Positions 1 to 9,669 of a stretch of 64,000 nucleotides of DNA are shown here, piece after piece. A model generated the notes under the pieces. The model saw only the letters and a list, made by a program, of their open reading frames with translations. It did no database searches and had not been told where the DNA came from. This DNA is from Hypomesus transpacificus (taxonomy: Eukaryota > Chordata > Actinopteri > Osmeriformes > Osmeridae). The stretch lies in contig NC_061072.1 of assembly GCF_021917145.1 (NCBI RefSeq), forward strand, positions 8,309,391-8,373,390, written 5' to 3'. How positions within the stretch are numbered: position 1 is the stretch's first letter; every line of letters begins with the position of its first letter. Made by a program: the position numbers and the translations under genes.

Positions 1-631
1 GCTTTCTTTGAGGTTTTGGAGAGCCTAGTTTAGGCCCCCTAAAGATTCTGGGAATGTCCTGTTGCCTAACTTTAATAAACATCCCACATCTGCATCGGAG
101 AGGAGGGAGGGAGGGCCTCGCAAATAGGGACCAGATGGGTGTGGAATGTGTGTGTTGTGTGTGTGTTGGATAGAGCTTTACCATGGTGTACTTCTGAGGG
201 CTGGCCTACAGCCCTGGGCTTTGAGACTGGATTCTCACTCACACACATGTTGATGCAGTGATTAAATCAGTGCTTTTGTGTCGAAGGACTTTGGTTGACA
301 TCTGATTGTGTTTGATGTTGACTGTTCATACTGCACAGTATAAGACATATCCCTTCTCTCAGGCATCAGGAAACGGTCTGCATTGGTCAAATAATTCAAC
401 TGTCATACAACAACTGTTAGATCCAAATAAGATTTCCAAACCAGCTTATAGGAATGAGGTTTTTTCTCTATTTTCTAGCAACATTTCTCAAATATATTTT
501 TTCATGTACCCTATGCTTTGCACAAAATCTAAGCTCTTCGATCCAATGTATTTCTAATCGATCCCCTAGCTAAAGTATGAGCCAACCAGATGCCAGTGTT
601 GAGAGTAACTCCTGTCCTGTCCTCTCTGCAG
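1..631. other. ift140 intron, no exon recognised
   Basis: Low-coding sequence ending in a pyrimidine-rich splice acceptor (cctctctgcag, ending at 631). I see no convincing exon or repeat here, only a short TG-rich patch near 150-165. It is presumably intronic because the first recognisable ift140 exon starts mid-codon at 632. Confidence 0.6.
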
Positions 632-3600
632 CGAGGCGGTGTGGGAGAACATGGCCAGAATGTGTGTGAAGAACCGGCGCCTGGACGTGGCGCGGGTGTG
701 CCTGGGGAACATGGGCAACGCCAGGGCGGCACGGGCGCTGCGAGAGGCAGAGGCAGAGCCCGAGCTGGAGGCCAGGGTGGCAGTGCTCGCCGTGCAACTG
801 GGCATGCTGGTGAACATGGCCGCGCACCACAAACACCACCAACACCGTCACACCGTCACCACACAATGAGCTTCATATAGTCACAAACTTGAGGAGAGAG
901 GGTTGTTTCGTCCACTTGTTGGAGATGCCTCTTCTGTGAAGATAAACGAGTATCCCACCTTAACTGAATTCACTTTTCCCTGTGTGTTTGTTATTTTGTT
1001 GAAAGAACATACAACGTTCTGAGGTAACTGAAACATATAGATTGTGTGAAATGACCCTACCTGCACCCCTCTCTAACCACTTCTGACTGAGCACATTTAG
1101 TCATTTAGCAGACGCTCTTATCCAGGACTACTTACAGTAAGCACAGGGACATCCCCCCGAGACAAGTAGGGTGAAGTGCCTTGCCCAAGGACACAACGTC
1201 ATTTTGCACAGCCGGGAATCAAACCGGCAACCTTCTGACTAATAGCCCAATTAATAGCCCGATTCCCTAACCGCTCAGCCATCTGACCCCCTGAGCAGGA
1301 GGATGCGGAGAAGCTGTACAAGAGCTGCCAGCGCTACGACCTCCTCAACAAGTTCTACCAGGCGTCTGGCCAATGGCAGCAGGCGGTGGAGACGGCCGAG
1401 ACTCAGGACCGCATCCACCTGCGCACCACCTACTACAGCTACGCCAAGTACCTGGAGGCCGTGGGAGACAAGAACACGGCCCTCACCTAGTAAGACACAC
1501 GTCCACGCTCAAGCTACTGGGTTACATTTGTAAATTTTTTGGTTTATTTAAAAATATGAATTTATTTATTTATAAAGTTACAGTGGCAATGCACGTTAAT
1601 GAACATGACTGTAAATGTCCAGATTAAGATGTGTAGAAATGAGTTATGTTGTGTGTCAGAGGAAAGGCCATTTTCTGTCGTCAATGGATGTGTCCAGTAC
1701 TTGGTTCCTGACTCTGTGTGTGTGTGTGTTGCAGCTATGAGAAGTCAGACACTCACCGGTTTGAGGTGCCCCGCATGCTCCTGGATGACGCGCAGTCGCT
1801 GGAGATCTACGTCAACAAGACCAAGGACAAGTCAGTATGCTGCTCAGGCCACGCTCTGTTTGACCATGTGACCATGTTGACCATGTGACCATGTGGGCTC
1901 GTGGATCAGGTTATCATATTTAGGGAATATTTGGAGTTTGGGAAACTTTCTACCAGAAGGCTCAAACTGGCAGTTATTTAACATGTTGTTCTTTATAAGA
2001 TGATGCTGTGTTGCACGTTGTAGAAAGCGTTTCATCCCCCCTACGCCATGCCTTGAGAAGACTTGTGACATGCTGCCCTCTGGTGTGTTGCTGCAGGAGC
2101 ATCTATAAGTGGTGGGCCCAGTACCTGGAGAGCCAATCAGACATGGAGTCAGCGCTGCGCTACTACGAGCACGCCCAGGACTACCTCTCTCTGGTCCGCG
2201 TGCACTGCTACCTGGGGAACATTCAGAAGGTAACACCCGTCTGAGACTGGGCCCGGGGGAAGGTTTATAAAGTTACACACTTCTGACATCACGAAAGAAC
2301 TGGCAGGGGTTCGGAAAGAGTTGAAATCTAGGTTGTTTGTTTGAGTGTGTAGTCTGGTAACGTCGTAACCATGGCTCCGTATTTGACAGGCGTCCGAGAT
2401 AGCCAATGAGACGGGGAACCGGGCGGCGTCGTACCACCTGGCTCGTCAGTACGAGAGTCAGGATGAGATCAAACAGTCCGTCCACTTCTACACACGAGCC
2501 CAGGCCTACAACAACGCCATCCGCCTGTGCAAGGTACTCCACTGCCCTCCTGCTGGACGCTGCTCAGAATACCTCGACAGTCAACATGCTACTTATCAAA
2601 CTTAATGACCAAATACCTGTCCTTTTTTATATTTTATCGTTATTTATCATTTTTATTTCTGATATTTGTTATGTAAATAGCTATTTCAGCGATTTAGGCT
2701 TTATTTAGAATGAAACTTCCGGCTTTGTTTCCTGTCGAGCATTTAAGTGTTTATTAGCTTGTGTTGACGTGTTTGTTGTTGTTGTTGTTCAGGAGAACGG
2801 TGTGGACGACCAGCTAATGAACCTGGCCCTCCTCAGTAACCCTGAGGACATGATGGAGGCTGCCTGCTACTACGAGGAGAAGGGCACTCACATGGACCGT
2901 GCCGTCATGCTCTACCACAAGGTAGCCAGGCTCACGCCACTCCTGACCTTAGCCACGCTCAGCTAGGAACGACAACCAGTGCATTCAGCCCTGTGCCACA
3001 AGGGGGAGCTCCTGCTCTGATATTGGCATCAAAAGACCGGAAGATATACACAGCTTCCTCAGTCCCGGTTTTGGCGTTTACTTTTGACTTAAGGCTATTG
3101 CACACCGAGTCAGAAATGTGTGTCAGAAATGTTCACACGTAAAAAATAAAATGTAATGGGAGGCAATTGAGATGACCGTTTGTTCCTTTCGTCTCTCTCT
3201 CTGCCTCTCTTTGTCCCACAGGCTGGTCACTTCTCCAAGGCGCTAGAGCTGGCCTTCGCTACCCAGCAGTTCACAGCCCTGCAGCTCATCGCTGAGGACC
3301 TGAATGAAAACTCTGACCCCGCCTTGCTGGCGCGCTGCTCCGACTTCTTTATCAAACACGCCCAGTACGAGAAGGCAGTGGAGCTCCTGGTGGCTGCCAA
3401 GAAGGTAACCGAGTGTTTGTGTGAGAGAGAAATAGACAGAGAAGCAACATGCCCAGCGCTAAGTTAACATGTGTGTGTGTGTGTGAACACCCCCAGTTTC
3501 ACGAGGCCCTGCAGCTGTGTTTGGACCAGAGCCTGACCATCACAGAGGACCTGGCAGAGAGCATGACCGTGTCACGGGACTCCAAAGACATGTCCGAGGA

Positions 3601-5086
3601 GGCCCGCAAGGACCTGCTGGAGAGGATAGCAAACTGCTGCATGCGCCAGGGAAACTACCACCTGGCCACCAAGAAATACACACAGGCCGGCAACAAGATG
3701 AAGGTGTGGGAGAGTCTTCCAGACACAAGCCGACACGCTGTCACACAGTTGACTGATCTCTTTCTCCTACCCATCAGGCCATGCGGGCTCTGCTGAAGTC
3801 AGGTGACACAGAGAAGATTGTTTTCTTCGCCGGCGTGTCGCGTCAAAAGGAGATATACATCATGGCTGCCAACTACCTGCAGTCTCTGGACTGGCGGAAG
3901 GATCCGGAAATCATGAAGAACATCATAGGGTTTTACACTAAAGGCAGGGCCCTTGACCTGCTGGCTGGCTTCTATGAAGCCTGTGCCCAGGTAAAGCATC
4001 ATAAATATATCAATTAATCATCTATATACTGAACACACGTTAAGAACTTACACAGTCTTGATTAGTTCACAACTTCCGGTCAGCTACTTAGATTGTATCC
4101 AGTTCTAATGTCGTGGTCTTGATGTGTTTGCAATGCGTTCAGGTGGAGATCGATGACTATCAGAACTATGAGAAGGCCCTGGGCGCTCTGACAGAAGCCT
4201 ACAAGTGCCTGTCCAAAGCCAAGGGCCGCAGCCAGGAGGAGCAGGACGGCCGCATGGCTGAGCTCCAGCACAAGATCAACCTGGTCAAGAGGTTCGTCCA
4301 GGCACGCAGGTGAGAACACACCACAGTCACTCCGGTTCACGACACTGCAGCGGAGAATGTGTCCATTTTTTAGGCTTGTATTTGAACTTTATGTGGAAAA
4401 AACATTGGTTTTGAGCGCTGCAGTGCCCCCTGTAGGCTGTATGAGGAGGATGCGGGTGAGGCGGTGAGGCTGTGCGAGGCCCTGCTGGAAGAGGGAGACC
4501 TGGACGCTGCGGTCAGGATAGGAGACGCCTATGGCTTCCTGGTGGAACACCACTGTCAGAAGGGCAACTTCCAGGTGGTCAGTACTGAAAAAACATAGTC
4601 AAGGAACCCAGACTTGTGGTTGTATATGTACTTTTGGAGTCAGATGGCTAAACGGTTAGGGAATCGGAAGAGTTTCGATTCCCGGCTATGGCAAATGACG
4701 TTGTGTCCTTGGGCAAGGCACTTCACCCTACTTGCCTCAGGGGGAATGTACCTGTACTTACTGTAAGTCGCTCTGGATAAGAGCGTCTGCTAAATGACTA
4801 AATATAAATGTATATGTACTTTTACCCAGTAGCTCCCACCATCATCCTGTCCCCTCCTTCCTGTGCTCCACAGGCCTATCGCAAACTGGAGGAGCTCCAG
4901 AAGATGCTGCCGTCTCTGAACATCAGCTACTATGTGAGCCAGGGCAGCCTGGAGGCCCTGCAGAGGGCGGTGGGTCTTCCCCTGGGGAAAGGAGCCCTGG
5001 CCGACCATGGAGACCGCAGGGATAGTGGGGGTGAGGAGGACGAGGTGGAGGAGGATGAGACTCTGGAGTCACACCAAGGGGACTGA
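632..5086 (+). CDS. ift140: Intraflagellar transport protein 140, C-terminal part (12 exons)
   Basis: IFT140 is a core subunit of the IFT-A complex, which works with dynein-2 in retrograde transport and in importing membrane proteins into cilia. Exons by splice sites and frame: 632-809, 1299-1489, 1735-1830, 2097-2229, 2390-2533, 2793-2921, 3222-3404, 3497-3703, 3778-3990, 4143-4309, 4436-4574, 4874-5086 (TGA). All junctions are GT-AG and frame-compatible, giving about 663 residues. The human protein is about 1460 residues, so the N-terminal WD40 half lies upstream of the window. What is present is the TPR-like helical C-terminal half. Recognisable family blocks are [91 protein letters not shown] and ALTEAYKCL. 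The tail is acidic (EDEVEEDE), as in the family. Two introns carry SINE copies, one directly against an acceptor. Assignment is from remembered family sequence. Confidence 0.95.
1092..1290 (-). mobile_element. tRNA-derived SINE, copy 1
   Basis: Antisense copy of the window's common SINE. The reverse complement reads from a tRNA-like head (ggtcagatggctgagcgg; B-box-like ggtttgattcccgg) through the body (cttgggcaaggcacttcacc) to the tail (gataagagcgtctgctaaat). It sits in an ift140 intron and ends only 8 bases before the exon starting at 1299. There is a small internal duplication (aatagcccaattaatagcccg). Confidence 0.85.
4637..4812 (+). mobile_element. tRNA-derived SINE, copy 2
   Basis: Sense copy in the last ift140 intron, from gagtcagatggctaaacgg to the taaatgactaaatataaatg tail. 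The head is shortened: the segment between the A-box-like region and gattcccggc is partly missing relative to other copies. Confidence 0.85.
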
Positions 5087-5722
5087 TCCACACCCTCTAC
5101 ACCTGTAGGCAGAGCACCTGACTGGGACAAAAGCTTGTACACGTTGAGGTCCATGACCAAGTGGATACAAGCAGCTCTAGAAACCACACAGAAGCTCCTA
5201 ATGGTGTCCTTGTTCTTCGACAGGGTCACCTTATTCAGCTTGATACAAGGGGCTTGACCTGCTTACACTCTGCTTCGAGAGAGGATGAGTAGAACAATGT
5301 AATCAGTAGTTTATAATGTTATCATACTACTTAAATCCATTCAAATACTCACAAATATCACTAAAATTCATTTATCGACCTACTTACATTTCAGATGTTT
5401 TGAACACTTCTAAGCCTGTATACCTTTAAGATGAGAACAAAAAATCGTAATACCTCACACAATTACTTATTACATTTCAAAGCTCCTAAATTAATGTATT
5501 TTGCTGACACCAGTCTGCAGTTTGCCTTATGCAGTATGGTATGCAGGATATTGCCTTTGGGGACAAAACATTTGTATCTGAAGCATCTGTTTGGCTTTGT
5601 TCATTCCTTACAGAACACATGTATTTTTCTAGTCAGTAAACCTAAAGAAAAGACAATACATAAATTGTTAAGTCTTGAATTTAAGGTGTACAATGAATAT
5701 AAAACATTTGGATAAATATTTA

Positions 5723-5893
5723 AATAAAGATTATGCAGCTGTGTTTTACATAGCTGTAATACATTTTATACATTTATATGATAATTTGTTTTTTTGGTGT
5801 GTTAGTGTTAAGATTTTGTACATGACCTTGGTGTTATTAAATCCCTGAGATATATTTTTGTGATCTGTATAGTATGTTGCTATTTTAAATAAA
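5723..5893 (+). terminator. Candidate ift140 polyadenylation signals
   Basis: Two AATAAA hexamers, at 5723-5728 and 5888-5893, in AT-rich sequence 640-800 bases after the ift140 stop. Either would end the transcript before the convergent dynein light chain gene, whose own signal is at 6014-6019. Confidence 0.5.
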
Positions 5894-6013
5894 CAGTTTA
5901 TACATTGCTTGGACAGATCAGTGTGATTTGACATGGGTGTTGGCCTTGGCCCTCAGGGATCAGCATAGTAGCCTAAATAACATGCGAACATGGTTAGTGG
6001 TTAGCCAGTACAT

Positions 6014-6019
6014 TTTATT
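6014..6019 (-). terminator. Polyadenylation signal for the Tctex1-type gene
   Basis: TTTATT on the + strand (AATAAA on the minus strand), 82 bases past the stop of the minus-strand gene. Only about 120 bases separate it from the ift140 signal at 5888, so the two 3' ends are tail to tail. Confidence 0.55.
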
Positions 6020-6100
6020 AGTCTTCAACAAATCTAGATCGTTGAAAGTTTTCTTTTTGACTACTTGTAGAGTTCAAAGCTGAGCTATAACTAATCTAGG

Positions 6101-6613
6101 CTACTCTAAATAAATGCCAAAAACCATACCAACAGCGAACAAGTGCTGGTTCTCAAAGTTCAGAGTCAGAAAATTGTCCTTTTCAGCATCCCAAAGGGCC
6201 CGACTAGCAATTTTCACAGTCTGGCCTCTCTTTTCCCCCACAATCACCCTGACAACGTATCTGTAGCGGTCGCACACCTGTTCTTTGGTGAAGGCCAAGA
6301 TATCAGCGGCGACTTTGTCAGCCACATCTCGACATTTGTCGTGTTCGTAGATCAATTCGCCGAAAGCTTGACTCATCAACTCTGTGCCTTTCTTCCTAAT
6401 CAGATGGGGAAGGAATTGTACTTTTGGTCCCAATCTGTAGGTGTTGCCAAGTTTGCCCTTGAACCCTGATTTCCATACAGACGACCCCCTTTTCAGTTGG
6501 TTTGTGTCATCGTCGTCATATGGGTCAACGTCAACATTTGATCCTCTAGGTCTGTCTGCGTAGCTATCTTTGCGAAACCCCTTCGCAATGCTCATTCGAC
6601 GACCACCAGACAT
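6101..6613 (-). CDS. Tctex1-domain dynein light chain (DYNLT family), single exon
   Basis: An intact 170-residue ORF from ATG to TAG. A basic, flexible N-terminus (MSGGRRMSIAKGFRKDSY) is followed by a Tctex1 fold at roughly residues 55-170. Family hallmarks are NTYRLGP at the domain start, the RYRYVVRVIVGEKRGQ strand, the ASRALWDAEKDNF strand-turn and a C-terminal LFAVGMVFGIYLE. The domain is complete and ends at the family's usual C-terminus. Proteins of this family are light chains of axonemal or cytoplasmic dyneins and bridge intermediate chains or cargo. I cannot tell which paralog this is (TCTE3/DYNLT2, DYNLT4 and DYNLT5 types all end in a GxYxE-like motif), so no symbol is given. It is head-to-head with ccdc78 and tail-to-tail with ift140, so a ciliary role is a reasonable inference. 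The lack of introns could mean an old retrocopy or a naturally intronless paralog. Confidence 0.85.
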   Translation of the reverse strand: MSGGRRMSIAKGFRKDSYADRPRGSNVDVDPYDDDDTNQLKRGSSVWKSGFKGKLGNTYRLGPKVQFLPHLIRKKGTELMSQAFGELIYEHDKCRDVADKVAADILAFTKEQVCDRYRYVVRVIVGEKRGQTVKIASRALWDAEKDNFLTLNFENQHLFAVGMVFGIYLE

Positions 6614-7071
6614 TTTGAGTACGAAGTAAAGAACACGTTTTCTTGCGACTGAACCGGAGCCTAGTCGCTCTTATTGTTAGTAACCAGTATTTTGGTGGAC
6701 AGGTGGAAATGTGGTGTGGTCAAGTTTCAGCATTACCAACTGCCGCAGCATGCGCCCTCTACATTGTTGTTTAGGGGCCCGTGCACTGACAATATTATTT
6801 ACAGAACGTTGAAAATAATTCTGGCAAAAGAAAAACAAGCGTATTTCTTAGTATTCTTAGTATAAAAGATAAAAGCATGTCTCAATAATACTATCTGAAG
6901 CAAACCCACTACGGTTTATAACGTTTCCATTCCTATTGTTTGAAGGAGCCATAGCAACACTGTTTGTAAGTAGTGATTGAAGCTCACTATTCACTAACAG
7001 CAACCCGAGTCAAACTATTCCAAGCACATTTAAGATTCACTTGAACATTAGTAGCCTCTCCATATTGAAAC
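6614..7071. promoter_or_regulatory. Divergent promoter between Tctex1-type gene and ccdc78
   Basis: 458 bases separate the two start codons, which point away from each other. Both 5' UTRs and both promoters must fit here unless upstream noncoding exons exist. No TATA box is obvious for either side. Confidence 0.6.
6945..6958 (+). promoter_or_regulatory. RFX X-box-like site (GGAGCCATAGCAAC)
   Basis: Matches the X-box consensus GTNRCC-N(0-3)-RGYAAC at 11 of 12 half-site positions. The right half AGCAAC is perfect; the left half GGAGCC has G for T at position 2. It lies 114 bases before the ccdc78 ATG and about 330 bases from the divergent start. RFX factors drive ciliary genes through such sites. 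Confidence 0.45.
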
Positions 7072-9636
7072 ATGGAATCTCGTGACCTTCGACCTTCCTT
7101 AAGTGAGCTTCAGGAGCGAATACGTTCTTTAACTGAGGAAAATGTAAGTATTCTGTCAAATATTTTAGTATTTTACCAGCTACGACTTTCAGATTTTTTT
7201 AATGTTGGTTCAGTTTCCAATAGGCCCATTGGCCTCCCAGACAAAAGATGGATTGTAAAGCTCATGTTTTTTATGAATGTGTAGGTTATCGACTGTTTTG
7301 AAAACTCAAACTCTGTACATTAAGGTCCAGCTCCGTGACAAAAACGAGCGCCTCTTTACCAAATTGGGCTACTTTGAAAGCAGATTAGGCCATCTTGCAG
7401 GCTCCAAGACAGACCTGTCCTCCAAACTGGTTCAGAGTGAAGAGGAGAAACTGAAGGTATTTCGGAATATTCATAACACTTCAACAGTGCATGATAAGAT
7501 GCCATTAAATATATATCCATATTTGTGTGTATTAGATATCAAAGGAACTTGTGGAGGTGCAGATAAAAGGCAACAAGATACGGGAGCAATATGAAGAGGA
7601 AACCTTTGAGTTGAAAAACAAGGTGATCAAACTAAACGTACCCCTTTGCTTTGGTGTGTGAGCCTTAAAGGTGACCGCATTTATGTGCTTCATTTTTCCC
7701 CCCTTGTTATGTATGTCTATGTTTTATTTTATTCCACTTCCTGCCACAGTAAATTCCGTGTTTGTGGAAACTCACATGGTGAATAAACCAAATTCAGATT
7801 CTGATCTCCAACGAATTCCCCCCAACAGATTCTGAACCAGGAGAGTGTGGTGATGGATCTGGAGCTGGAGAGAGACAAGCTTGGTAGGGAGATCCAGTCC
7901 GCTACGACTCGTCTTCAGCTGGCTGAGAAGACCAGCGGGGACTTGGCGGAGGAGTACGTGACCCTGAAGAGGAACCACCTAGCCCTGACTGAGGCCCAGG
8001 AGCGAGAAGTAGCCCAGAACGAGGAGCTGAGTGCTGAGCTGCTGGAGATGGCCCAGGCTCAGGACGCCCTCCGCAGGAAGTTGGAAGAACTGCAGCGAGA
8101 TAGGGCCTCCACTCAGGGTCTTTACGGGGAGGGGGGCCAGGAGCAGGACAGGGTGCGGGCGCTGGTCAGCCGCATGTCACACAACAGAATCAGGGTGAGA
8201 GGGGAGAACTAACATTCAACTACTTATTCCATCTTATTTTTTATTTTTTTCGACTTGTCCTTGTTTTTTTACATTTTATTCCTGTTATTCATCCCCTTTT
8301 TTTGTATCCTGTCAATCTATAAGTCATTAAAATAACTTTTCTGTGTTCTTAACAGCCTGAAGACCTGGCTGTGATGGACCAAGAGCGTAAAAGCATGGAA
8401 AAGAGTGTACGTGTATCTATCTAAACTACCAGAAGTGTCAGTGGTTACCCCCACTCTCTCTCCCCCATCTCTGTGTGTGCATCTCTCTCTCTCCCTCTCT
8501 TTACATCTCTCCCTGATTTGTGTGCGTTCCAGTTGCTCGGTAACCAGGATGAGATCAAAGACATGCTGGAGAAGATGAAGCAGGGCTACGAGGAGCAGCA
8601 GCGCAGGCTGGAAGAGAGAGTGTGAGTGTCTCCGGGTCAGATGGCTGAGCGGTTAGGGAATCAGGCTAGTAATCGGAAGGTTGCCGATTCGATTCCTGAC
8701 CGTGTCAAATGATGTTGTGTCCTTGGGCAAAGCACTTCAGCCTTCTTGCCTTGGAAGAATGTCCCTGTACTCTGGATAAGAGCGTCTAGAGAGCGTCTGC
8801 TAAATGACTAAATGTAAATAGAATGTAAGTGTCTCCACTCGTACCTCAGACCTCCTCATCTTAGACTCCTGCACTGTAAACAGCAGAAGCGTTGAGGGAT
8901 ACCACCTCCTCAATCATCATCAAGGCATCAAACGGTCTCAAACTCGCCTCAGGTCGCCCCCGGAATGTTCCGCGTCGGTTTTGTGGTCGTTTTGTTAAAA
9001 GCTGTGGGTTTTAGCTTGGGTTTGTTTGTGATGTGGTCTCATTGGTCCTTTTGACGTGAGTTCCTCTGGGATGTGGTTGAACCCTCTGCAGGGTGGCCAT
9101 GGACAAGGAGCAGCTGGAGAACAAGAGAGGCATCCGAAACACTCAGCAGAAACTGTCTGAACAGACTGCGGTGAGCAGAGGGGCCCTGTTCCCATTATCA
9201 TGTCATCAGACTAGTCATCTACCTCCCAGTCTATCGCACCCACAGTTTCACCTAAACTCATTCTGATTGTCTGCAACTTGATGGTCTGTCAAGAATGTAT
9301 CTGTGTGTTGCTTGATTTTATGTTTTGAATTGTGTGCGTGTGTGTGTGTGTGTGTGTTTGTGTGTGTGCGTGTGTGTTTGTGTGTGTGTGTGTGTGTTTG
9401 TGTGTGTGCGTGTGTGTTTGTGTGTGTGTGTGTGTTTGTGTGTGTTTGTGTGTGTTTGTGTGTGTGTGTGTTTGTGTGTGTTTGCATGTGTTTGTGTGTG
9501 TGTGTATTTGTGTGTGTTTGCATGTGTTTGTGTGTGTGTGTGTGTGTGTGTTTGTGTGTGTTTGTGTGTGTGTGTTTGTGTGTGTTTGTGTGTGTTTGTG
9601 TGTGTGTGTGTGTTTGTGTGTGTTTGTGTGTGTTTG

Positions 9637-9669
<33 letters not shown>

